NCBI GenBank assembly: GCA_035575095.1
Contig: DATLYF010000014.1
Span: 1-35,711 of the forward strand
Length of the DNA stretch: 35,711 nucleotides
DNA from: DATLYF01 sp035575095
GTDB lineage: Bacteria; Pseudomonadota; Gammaproteobacteria; Competibacterales; Competibacteraceae
Direction of reading: 5' to 3'
Shown: positions 8,790 to 17,217 of the stretch, one piece after another
Position numbering within the stretch: the stretch's first letter is position 1
How the letters are laid out: each line of letters begins with the position of its first letter
Made by a program: the position numbers and the translations under genes
The notes under the pieces: generated by a model
What the model was told of the DNA's origin: nothing
Database searches by the model: none
What the model saw: only the letters and a program-made list of their open reading frames with translations

Positions 8790-10046
8790 TCACCCCCTCC
8801 CCATCGCCCGGCGAAGATCGGCCAGCACCCGCTGGGCGGATGCGGGCAAGTGTGCATCGGAAAACGGCATCGGCGATGAAGCAGCGCCAGAGTATCGGGT
8901 TTGCGGTGGCGGAGTCTGCATGACGGACATGACTCGTTTGGTAACGTAGGCATGCAAGGACGGGAAGGGGCGTAGGCACCGATGGACGAAAGCCACCAGC
9001 CGGGGTTTGCCGAGCGCCGAGCCGACGGCAGAACGCATCAAGCCCTTGACGGATGGCGCAGATGGTAAGCCAGGCTTCCGGCCGGAGCGCTTGAGCAATA
9101 CATCCAACCCGAACCGTAAAGGTGCGGTGATGCGCCATGACCAGCTGGCGTAAACCGCATCGAGCTGCCGAGCGATGGCCGTCAAATGCTGGATGTGTGC
9201 ATCTATCTGGCGCAGCTGCCTGTGCAGCTCGGCGGTATGGGCCAGGGCTTCGGCGGCAACCCGCTGCGCATCGGCCACCTGCGTTTGCGCAGAATGCAGC
9301 ATCTTGCCGGCTTCAACCGCCCGGCTCTCGGCTGCAGTTGCGCGCGTCTCCGCTTCGTGCTGTGCAATCAGGGTAAAACCATCGAAAACGTTCGGTGGAT
9401 AGCGAAACGCCGGGGTCAGCTCGGCATGCTCGGCAGCAAGATAGAATCGATTGAGGCCATCGGCGTACACCATGATGTAGCCTGCTTCGAGAAGCCGTGG
9501 CTCCCAGATCTCGTGAGTTTCGATCTGCGTCATCGGCTCGGTGGCTTCGACCACCACCACCCACGGCCGATGTCTCTGCCAATCGTTGCCGGCCAGAACC
9601 TGTTCCTCGAAACCTTCGACATCGACCTTGAGAAAATGCACATCCCGCGCGCCGACATGCCGCTCCCACAGCATATCCAGCGTGATGACGTCGACTTCAG
9701 TGGGCACGACTTCCCACCCGTGGGAAGCATGCCGATCGGCGATTGTGCGATCTAGTGTCGATAGCCCAGTGCTCGGGATCGTATAGAACTCCAATACTCC
9801 AGGCTGCTCTGCAATCGCGGTCTGCAGCACGATGTCATCAGGCCTGGCTCTGATCAGACGCTCGCACCACTCTGAATTGGGCTCGACATTGATACCGCGC
9901 CAGCCGCGTTCATAGAATGCCCGTGTGACACTATCCGTATACGGAGACCATGCGCCGATATCGATATAAAAGCCCTTTTCGACATGCTTCAAGGCACGCC
10001 AAAGCATGACGTCCTCGAGGTTTTGGGCGTAAGACACAAAGCTCAT
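8790..10046 (-). CDS. FkbM-family methyltransferase with coiled-coil C-terminal extension
   Basis: A 418-residue protein. Residues 1-225 match the FkbM class of SAM-dependent O-methyltransferases: the start MSFVSYAQNLEDVMLWRAL is characteristic, the SAM-binding segment FYIDIGAWSPYTDSVT is near 27-41, and the FLKVDVEGFEEQVL segment is near 138-151. Residues about 228-300 are rich in Ala, Glu, Gln and His with heptad-like spacing and look like a coiled coil. A SWSWRITAPLRFGL segment follows near 301-314, a motif common in glycan-assembly proteins, and then a basic tail. It would methylate a sugar hydroxyl. I prefer the ATG at 10046. A GTG at 10097, overlapping the manB stop, would add 17 residues. 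The methyltransferase-plus-coiled-coil layout resembles in outline WbdD-type chain terminators, although the domains are not the same. Confidence 0.82.
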   Translation of the reverse strand: MSFVSYAQNLEDVMLWRALKHVEKGFYIDIGAWSPYTDSVTRAFYERGWRGINVEPNSEWCERLIRARPDDIVLQTAIAEQPGVLEFYTIPSTGLSTLDRTIADRHASHGWEVVPTEVDVITLDMLWERHVGARDVHFLKVDVEGFEEQVLAGNDWQRHRPWVVVVEATEPMTQIETHEIWEPRLLEAGYIMVYADGLNRFYLAAEHAELTPAFRYPPNVFDGFTLIAQHEAETRATAAESRAVEAGKMLHSAQTQVADAQRVAAEALAHTAELHRQLRQIDAHIQHLTAIARQLDAVYASWSWRITAPLRFGLDVLLKRSGRKPGLPSAPSVKGLMRSAVGSALGKPRLVAFVHRCLRPFPSLHAYVTKRVMSVMQTPPPQTRYSGAASSPMPFSDAHLPASAQRVLADLRRAMGRG

Positions 10047-10089
10047 GATCGTTCTATGCCAGCTTCGGATTGGGTTATCCACATAGTCA

Positions 10090-11454
10090 TCAGTCACCCC
10101 GAATTAGGGTTTCGAGCTCGGCCACATATTGGCTAACGGCCTGAGCATTGCCGCGCGTTTCCACATTGAGCCGCAACAGTGGTTCGGTATTGGATGAGCG
10201 CAGATTAAAACGCCAATTTTCGAACTCCAAACTAATGCCATCGGTGCGATCGACTTTGGGATCAAGCGCGGTGAAGTGGGCCAGCACCCGATCCATGGCG
10301 GCCTTGGCGTCCGTCACTTGGTAGTTGATCTCCCCGCTACAGGGATACGCACGCATACGTTCACCCACCAGTTGTGACAGCGGCCTGCCCGTAGCGCTCA
10401 TCAGTTCTGTCACCAGCAGCCAGGGAATCATGCCGCTATCGCAGTAGGCGAAGTCCCGGAAGTAATGGTGGGCGCTCATTTCGCCGCCGTAGATGGCATC
10501 CTCGGCGCGCATACGCTCCTTGATGAAGGCATGGCCGGTCTTGCTCTGGACGGGAATGCCGCCTGCCCGTTGGACGATATCGATGGTGTTCCAGGTCAGG
10601 CGCGGGTCGTGGATGATTTTTTCGCCAGAGCGCTTTTTCAGAAACGCCTCGGCCAGCAGCCCGACGATGTAATAGCCTTCGATGAACTCGCCACGCTCAT
10701 CGAACAGAAAGCAGCGGTCGAAGTCGCCATCCCAGGCCACGCCCATATCGGCTCCATGGGCTTTGACCGCTGCCGCGGTGGCCGCCCGGTTCTCAGGCAA
10801 CAAAGGATTGGGTATGCCATTGGGGAATGTCCCGTCGGGCTCGTGGTGAATCTTGATGAACTCGATGGGAACCCTTGCCTGCTGGAAACGGCGCTCGATC
10901 GCGTCGATCACGTGCCCGGCCGCGCCGTTACCGGCATCGACCACCAGCTTGAGCGGTGTGAACGCTGCCGGATCGACATAGCCGAGCAGGTGCTCGACAT
11001 AATCTTCCAGGATGGATTGCCGGCGTAGCGTGCCGCGTCGGACAACGGGCGGGAAGTCGTCGGCTTCGGCCATCTTTTGGATTTCCCCGAGCCCGGTATC
11101 GCCGCTGATGGGCTGCGCTCCCTGGCGCACCAGCTTCATGCCGTTGTAGTCCAGGGGGTTGTGGCTGGCGGTCACTTCTATGCCGCCATCCACCCCCAAG
11201 TGAAACGTCGCAAAATAGACTTCCTCGGTACCGGTCATGCCGAGGTCGATGACGTCGGCACCGGCGTCCATCAGACCGTTGGCAAGGGCCAGCTTCAGCG
11301 CCTCACTGGTAAGCCGCACATCCCCGCCCACGACCACGGTGCGGGGCTTCAGGTATTGACCGCAGGCGCGGCCGATCCGGTAAGCGATCGCCTCGTTCAG
11401 CTCTTCACCGAGGCGGCCACGGATGTCGTAAGCCTTGAAGCAGGTCAGTTTCAT
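10090..11454 (-). CDS. manB: Phosphomannomutase (phosphomannomutase/phosphoglucomutase family)
   Basis: Interconverts mannose-6-phosphate and mannose-1-phosphate, feeding GDP-mannose synthesis. The 454-residue sequence shows all four signatures of the alpha-D-phosphohexomutase family: TASHNP with the phosphoserine at about residue 97, the metal-binding loop DGDFDR at 242-247, the sugar-binding GEMSAHHYF, and the phosphate-binding RSSNTEPLLRL near the C-terminus. It is close in length and motifs to CpsG/ManB and to AlgC, which can also act on glucose phosphates, so dual specificity is possible. It lies 11 bases downstream of manC and overlaps or abuts the methyltransferase gene, all in one operon. 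Confidence 0.93.
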   Translation of the reverse strand: MKLTCFKAYDIRGRLGEELNEAIAYRIGRACGQYLKPRTVVVGGDVRLTSEALKLALANGLMDAGADVIDLGMTGTEEVYFATFHLGVDGGIEVTASHNPLDYNGMKLVRQGAQPISGDTGLGEIQKMAEADDFPPVVRRGTLRRQSILEDYVEHLLGYVDPAAFTPLKLVVDAGNGAAGHVIDAIERRFQQARVPIEFIKIHHEPDGTFPNGIPNPLLPENRAATAAAVKAHGADMGVAWDGDFDRCFLFDERGEFIEGYYIVGLLAEAFLKKRSGEKIIHDPRLTWNTIDIVQRAGGIPVQSKTGHAFIKERMRAEDAIYGGEMSAHHYFRDFAYCDSGMIPWLLVTELMSATGRPLSQLVGERMRAYPCSGEINYQVTDAKAAMDRVLAHFTALDPKVDRTDGISLEFENWRFNLRSSNTEPLLRLNVETRGNAQAVSQYVAELETLIRGD

Positions 11455-11465
11455 CGGTATCGCCC

Positions 11466-12884
11466 CTACACATCACCAAAACGCACGATATCGTCCTCGC
11501 CCAGATACTCGCCGCTTTGCACTTCGATCATCACCAGATCCAGGATGCCGGGGTTTTCCAGCCGATGCTTGTGGCCGGCCGGGATATAGGTGGACTCGTT
11601 GGTGCCAACCAATATTTCCCGATCGCCGTTAGTGACTTTCGCCATTCCGCTCACTACGATCCAGTGCTCGCTGCGATGGTGATGCATCTGCAGGCTGAGG
11701 CTGGCGCCAGGCTTGACTTCGATGCGCTTGATCTTGAAGCGCGGTCCCTCCTCCAGTACCGTGTAAGTGCCCCAGGGCCGGACAACCGTGCGATGCAGCT
11801 TGTAGGCTTCATGGTTATTGTGCTTGAGCCGGGCGACGACTTTTTTAACATCCTGCGCCTTGTCGGGATGCGCCACCAACAGGGCATCTGGCGTATCGAC
11901 GATCATGAGGTTATCGACGCCCACCGCCGCCACCAGACGGTCCTCGCTCTGGATGAAAGTGTTACGGCTGTCCACCAGGATGACATCGCCCATCACGCGG
12001 TTATTGTCATCGTCGGCTTGCACCAACTGACTGACCGTACTCCATGAGCCGATGTCGCTCCAGCCGAAATCGCCGGGCACGACGGCGACCTTAGCGGAGC
12101 GCTCCATCACAGCGTAGTCGATGGAGATATCCGGCAACTCGGCAAAGCTCTCGGCCGGAATCTCCAGCATGGTATCGCCGGCCGCCGCCGACTGTAGCAG
12201 CTTCTCCCAGCACGTCTCAGCCGCCCCGTAGACGTCCGGCGCATGCCTGGCCATCTCCTCCAGCATAATCCCGGCCTGGAAGCAGAACATGCCGGAGTTC
12301 CACAGGAAGTTGCCGGTAGCCAGATACTCGCTGGCCTTTTCCAAGGTGGGTTTTTCGACGAACCGCAGCACGTGCCTGCCCGGACCTTCCACCGCTCCGC
12401 ACTCGATATAGCCGAAACCGGTTTCAGGTGCGTTGGGGACGATGCCGAAGGTGACCAGATAGCCCTGTCGGGCAAGGGATGCGGCGTCCGTTACCGCAGC
12501 GCTGAAAGCGGATTGGTCCTGGATCAGATGATCGGCCGACAAAACCAGCATGACAGCCTCCCGACCATGCTTCTCGGCCACATGCAACGCCGCCAGCGCA
12601 ATGGCAGGAGCGGTGTTGCGCCCTATCGGCTCGAGTAGGAAGGTCGCCATTTGAGGCTCACCGAGCCTGGCCCGAGTCAGCTCATCCTTGCTCATGAAGA
12701 AATAGTCGCGGTTGGTGACGGTCAGAATCTCACCACCGTCAGCCATCTGCGCCGCACGCAGATAAGTCTTGAGCAACAGACTCTCGCCATCCGCCATTTT
12801 CATGAAGGGCTTGGGATGGCCCTCACGGGATACCGGCCATAGCCGGGTGCCTGCGCCGCCGCAGAGAATGACTGAAATGATCAT
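11466..12884 (-). CDS. manC: Mannose-1-phosphate guanylyltransferase / mannose-6-phosphate isomerase
   Basis: A bifunctional type II enzyme of 472 residues. The N-terminal nucleotidyltransferase has the signature LCGGAGTRLWPVSREGHPKP at the start and FVEKP in the middle, and makes GDP-mannose from mannose-1-phosphate and GTP. The C-terminal cupin, with QMHHHRSEHWIVVSG and a LENPGILDL segment, is the phosphomannose isomerase half that converts fructose-6-phosphate to mannose-6-phosphate. It is equivalent to AlgA/WbpW/ManC of alginate and O-antigen clusters. It lies 18 bases downstream of the sulfotransferase gene and 11 bases upstream of manB. With gmd and rmd it completes the route from fructose-6-phosphate to GDP-D-rhamnose within this operon. 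Confidence 0.95.
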   Translation of the reverse strand: MIISVILCGGAGTRLWPVSREGHPKPFMKMADGESLLLKTYLRAAQMADGGEILTVTNRDYFFMSKDELTRARLGEPQMATFLLEPIGRNTAPAIALAALHVAEKHGREAVMLVLSADHLIQDQSAFSAAVTDAASLARQGYLVTFGIVPNAPETGFGYIECGAVEGPGRHVLRFVEKPTLEKASEYLATGNFLWNSGMFCFQAGIMLEEMARHAPDVYGAAETCWEKLLQSAAAGDTMLEIPAESFAELPDISIDYAVMERSAKVAVVPGDFGWSDIGSWSTVSQLVQADDDNNRVMGDVILVDSRNTFIQSEDRLVAAVGVDNLMIVDTPDALLVAHPDKAQDVKKVVARLKHNNHEAYKLHRTVVRPWGTYTVLEEGPRFKIKRIEVKPGASLSLQMHHHRSEHWIVVSGMAKVTNGDREILVGTNESTYIPAGHKHRLENPGILDLVMIEVQSGEYLGEDDIVRFGDV

Positions 12885-12902
12885 TCATTCATCCCTTGAT
12901 TT

Positions 12903-13763
12903 CTAAAACCTCTTCGGACCTAGTTTGTTTTTAAAGATAGAAAAGAATCCTTTCAAACCGCCACTAGAATCCTGCGAATCAGAACAAGTCCGCGCATTGT
13001 TCTTGCTGAACTTTTCCAAGGCATAGCCATAAAGAATTCTATCTTTATCAGTTAAGCGATCCAGCTCTGCCTCTATGTCAGGCGTTATCTCTTCTTTCTC
13101 CACAAATTCGAGATTTGGTTGATTGGCGAATGAGCGATGATCCCGCTCATGAGGAATTTTGTCGGGAGCAGGCAGTCCCAGCTTCGAGAAAATACGACCA
13201 AAAGATTGCTCGACATGCTCCACGACGCCAAAGGCATCGAATGAGTCTAGCGCGGCCTTGGCTCGATCTACAACCTCATCGTCGGGAAATAAATACTCTC
13301 TGTTAGGACCAACATATAATTTTCCTATTAAGCTACGACATAATATATTATCAATATTTCCGGGAATTCCTTCATTAGCATAACGCAAAAAATCAATCAA
13401 CGAAAGTCTTTTTGCTATTCGAGGTCCACCTAAATTGTTTTTTTCAATTGCTTCATGGCGATGAGCCCTCCAGAAGTAATATAAAGACAAGATGCGCGAT
13501 TTAGGTTCGCGCAGCATCGTGATAATAAATTTTTCTCGAGGAATCAAAGAAACCTGATGGCGATCATAGTGCCCAGAGAAATACCGAAAGCTTTTAAGCT
13601 GCTCCTGGTCCCATTTATCTAAATTATTAAATCTCTCAGGACATACTTCGGATTTTTCATAATAGCCTACCAGCATATTATGCAAAGAAGTCCCACCCGT
13701 CTTTGGGATATGCAAAAAAACAAGCGCTTTGTTTCCTATATTAGGATAATTTCTTTCAAGCAT
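12903..13763 (-). CDS. Sulfotransferase family protein (PAPS-dependent, carbohydrate type)
   Basis: A 286-residue cytoplasmic protein that would transfer sulfate from PAPS to a glycan or other hydroxyl. The 5'-phosphosulfate loop HIPKTGGTS is at residues 18-26 and the 3'-phosphate region REPKSRILSLYYFW is at 85-98, both hallmarks of the heparan-sulfate-type sulfotransferase family. The ATG at 13763 has a GGGAG site seven bases upstream. It is the first gene of the glycan operon. The gene is strikingly AT-rich: the stretch 13321-13380 has about 30% GC by my count, while the flanking housekeeping genes are clearly above 60%. Codon use (many AAA, ATT, TTT) also differs from its neighbours, so it is a likely late acquisition. 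The acceptor is unknown. The polymer made by the rest of the operon is the natural candidate. Confidence 0.85.
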   Translation of the reverse strand: MLERNYPNIGNKALVFLHIPKTGGTSLHNMLVGYYEKSEVCPERFNNLDKWDQEQLKSFRYFSGHYDRHQVSLIPREKFIITMLREPKSRILSLYYFWRAHRHEAIEKNNLGGPRIAKRLSLIDFLRYANEGIPGNIDNILCRSLIGKLYVGPNREYLFPDDEVVDRAKAALDSFDAFGVVEHVEQSFGRIFSKLGLPAPDKIPHERDHRSFANQPNLEFVEKEEITPDIEAELDRLTDKDRILYGYALEKFSKNNARTCSDSQDSSGGLKGFFSIFKNKLGPKRF

Positions 13764-14029
13764 CTTAATCTCCCAAAATCTAAAACTTGTTTTCTGCAGC
13801 ACATATCACGAGCCCGCTGGCTCTTTCCAGCCACTCGAGCTGTTGGCTGGCACATTGCGTTGCCAGCGCCGCGAGCTGTGTGCCCGATCCGGCTGTACTG
13901 TTTGGGCGCAGTGACTGTCCTGCCGGCCAGCGGCCCGCTCTAGCAGACGCTCGCCGCAGCGGCACGCTAGCGGCCGCACGGGGTCTGCGTCGTTGACGAT
14001 GCTGGGATTATTCCACAAAAACACAAAAA
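13764..14029. other. Leader/intergenic region upstream of the glycan operon
   Basis: No convincing gene. The stretch is a mosaic: an AT-rich part next to the sulfotransferase start, then about 170 bases that are very GC-rich. It should hold the promoter and untranslated leader of the minus-strand operon, but I could not identify a good -35/-10 pair. A weak inverted repeat (CCAGCC/GGCTGG) lies at 13827-13850. On the minus strand, GCCGCTAGCGTG at 13963-13974 matches 10 of 12 bases of the ops element that recruits RfaH; that is suggestive only. Confidence 0.5.
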
Positions 14030-14056
14030 GAAAGCCCCTTTAAAAAAGGGGCTTTC
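14030..14056 (-). terminator. Rho-independent terminator after groEL
   Basis: A perfect 10-bp stem (GAAAGCCCCT pairing with AGGGGCTTTC) with a short A/T loop. On the minus strand it is followed by an interrupted T-rich tract (complement of 14016-14029). It lies about 35 bases after the groEL stop, so it ends the groES-groEL transcript and separates it from the glycan operon. Its sequence differs from the terminator at 1778-1801. Confidence 0.85.
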
Positions 14057-14091
14057 GCTCTACGTCCCGAGAATACTGGGCTACGCGGGCA

Positions 14092-15738
<1,647 letters not shown>

Positions 15739-15799
15739 TGCTTCTTAACCTCGATATGTTCTGGGTAAACGGGAAAATCGGAAAATGCGGTCGCAGCAC

Positions 15800-16090
15800 T
15801 CAGCCTTCGATGACCGCCATGATCTCCTCTTCGCGCATGACGATCAGCTCTTCGCCGTCGACCTTGACCTCGCTGCCGGAGTACTTGCCGAACAGCACGT
15901 GGTCACCCACCTTCACATCCAGGGGCCGGACTTCACCGTTCTCCAGAATCTTGCCCTTGCCGACAGCCACCACCTTGCCACGGGAAGGCTTCTCGGCAGC
16001 GGTACCGGGCAGCACGATGCCACCAGGGGTCTTGGTCTCTTCCTCGACACGCTTGATGATCACGCGATCATGCAACGGGCGGATGTTCAT
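15800..16090 (-). CDS. groES: Co-chaperonin GroES (10 kDa, Hsp10)
   Basis: The 96-residue lid of the GroEL chamber. The sequence MNIRPLHDRVIIKRVEEE at the start, the mobile-loop region ETKTPGGIVLPGTAAEKP near 18-35 and the end EEEIMAVIEG are all typical. An ATG nine bases upstream (16099) would add MTL, but it sits directly against the GGAG ribosome site, so the ATG at 16090 is more likely. It is the first gene of the groES-groEL operon. Confidence 0.98.
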   Translation of the reverse strand: MNIRPLHDRVIIKRVEEETKTPGGIVLPGTAAEKPSRGKVVAVGKGKILENGEVRPLDVKVGDHVLFGKYSGSEVKVDGEELIVMREEEIMAVIEG

Positions 16091-16158
16091 TAATGTCATC
16101 TCCTCGTGATGTGGATGATGAAGAATCCGGCTGCGGAAGATACGCGGCCGGCTTTTTG

Positions 16159-16185
16159 TTAGCACTCGTCTTTGGTGAGTGCCAA
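16159..16185. promoter_or_regulatory. CIRCE operator (HrcA binding site)
   Basis: TTAGCACTC, nine bases, GAGTGCCAA. This is the CIRCE inverted repeat (consensus TTAGCACTC-N9-GAGTGCTAA) with one mismatch. It starts directly after the -10 box of the groES promoter, where HrcA binding would block transcription until heat shock. It lies 69 bases upstream of the groES start. Confidence 0.93.
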
Positions 16186-16212
16186 TAATAGCCAGGGGCG
16201 AACCCCTGTCAA
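16185..16212 (-). promoter_or_regulatory. Sigma70-type promoter of groES-groEL
   Basis: On the minus strand there is a perfect -35 TTGACA (16207-16212), a 16-base spacer and a -10 TATTAT (16185-16190). The CIRCE operator overlaps the end of the -10 box and the expected start site. This is the classic CIRCE/HrcA arrangement. I see no clear sigma32-type heat-shock promoter in addition. Confidence 0.85.
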
Positions 16213-16366
16213 GGGCTGGTCGAGAAATAGGGACGGCAGCGGGGATTTCAAGGGTACGCCGGGAGTGCCGCGCCGCCGCCACGAGCACGTGCCCTACACT
16301 GGCCCGGCCGGCTGCTGCTACACTACCTCGTCATCGCTTCACCAATGACTGCAAGGATTCCTCTGA

Positions 16367-17134
16367 ATGACCGACGAAACCACGCCCGAGACGGTCGCCG
16401 CGACTGCCCAGGCCGACGCCGGCGCCCCGCTCGAGACGACCGCTCCGGTCGAGACACCCGCCGATAGCGCCAGCGCCGAGGCGGACGCCGCACCCCGGCT
16501 GCGCGAGCAGGCCAAAGCCTTGCTGGTGCGGCTGACCGAAACCTATCCGGCCGCCTTTCCGCCGCCCGGCCAGCGCGAAGTGGCGCCGTTGATGGTGGGC
16601 ATTCACAAGCAGCTGGCACCGCTCGTCCAGGATTGGGGTTTCGACCGTCTCGCCCTGCGCTACGCCCTCGGCCTGCACACGCGGCAGTTGCGCTACCAGC
16701 TGGGCTTGGTCAACGGTCCCCATCGGGTCGACCTCGCCGGCCAGCCGGCCGGTGAGATCAGCGCGGAGAACCGGGAGCTGGCGCGGCAGAAGGTCGCCGA
16801 GATCCAGGAGCGGCGCAAGCAGCTCCGCCAACAGCACGCGCAGCAGCGCCCATCGCGGGAGCGCCCAGCGCGCCAGCAGTCGCGCGAGGCTATCGGGGAG
16901 AGCGCCGAGGCCCGACCGCGCCGCCCGCGCCGTCCCCAGGAAGCGCCCGGGGAGAGCGCCCGCCGTAAGGACCAGCCCCGCAGCAAGCCCTTCCGTGCCT
17001 CACAGCGCCCCGCCCCTCTCCGCCCTGCAGTACGAAACGAGCCCCAGGCCGATCAGCCTCAGACCAGCGGCGCCTTCCGGGGTGTCAGCGCCGAGGCGCT
17101 GGCGGCGCTGCAGGCCAAGTTCAACCAGCGCTGA
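16367..17134 (+). CDS. proQ: ProQ/FinO-domain RNA chaperone
   Basis: A 255-residue RNA-binding protein. A low-complexity Ala/Thr/Glu N-terminus (about 1-42) is followed by a ProQ/FinO domain (about 43-150) with AKALLVRLTETYPAAFP, PLMVGIHKQL and LRYALGLHTRQLRYQLGLV, which are typical of the fold that binds structured small RNAs and mRNA 3' ends. A long basic Arg/Gln/Pro-rich linker follows (about 150-230), ending in SAEALAALQAKFNQR. That pattern of disordered extensions is common in proteobacterial ProQ homologues. The ATG follows AAGGA at good spacing. It is divergent from groES across a 276-base gap that holds the CIRCE promoter. The RNA targets are unknown. Confidence 0.85.
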   Translation: MTDETTPETVAATAQADAGAPLETTAPVETPADSASAEADAAPRLREQAKALLVRLTETYPAAFPPPGQREVAPLMVGIHKQLAPLVQDWGFDRLALRYALGLHTRQLRYQLGLVNGPHRVDLAGQPAGEISAENRELARQKVAEIQERRKQLRQQHAQQRPSRERPARQQSREAIGESAEARPRRPRRPQEAPGESARRKDQPRSKPFRASQRPAPLRPAVRNEPQADQPQTSGAFRGVSAEALAALQAKFNQR

Positions 17135-17160
17135 GCAGCACTCACCGGGCCACGCAAAAC

Positions 17161-17194
17161 AGAAGGGGCGATGCCGATGGGCACCGCCCCTTCT
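17161..17194 (-). terminator. Terminator between proQ and the cytochrome gene
   Basis: A long stem (AGAAGGGGCG-ATGCC pairing with GGCAC-CGCCCCTTCT, one A-C mismatch, GATG loop) lies between two convergent genes. On the minus strand a short T-rich run follows it (complement of 17156-17159), so it best serves the cytochrome gene. It may also stop proQ transcription. Confidence 0.75.
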
Positions 17195-17217
17195 GCGTCA
17201 TGGTCCGCGCGGCAAAC

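Noticed and set aside
8788..9138. N-terminal extension of the three-module glycosyltransferase frame
   Set aside because: It overlaps the methyltransferase gene in another frame, has no homology-like pattern, and the ATG at 8787 has a strong ribosome site.
12903..13763. Sulfotransferase as a possible transposase or phage gene, because of its AT-rich composition
   Set aside because: The PAPS-binding motifs are clear, and no terminal repeats or other mobile-element genes flank it.
13780..13965. 61-codon minus-strand frame in the leader of the glycan operon
   Set aside because: It has no recognisable domain, no clear ribosome site, and a composition typical of random GC-rich sequence.
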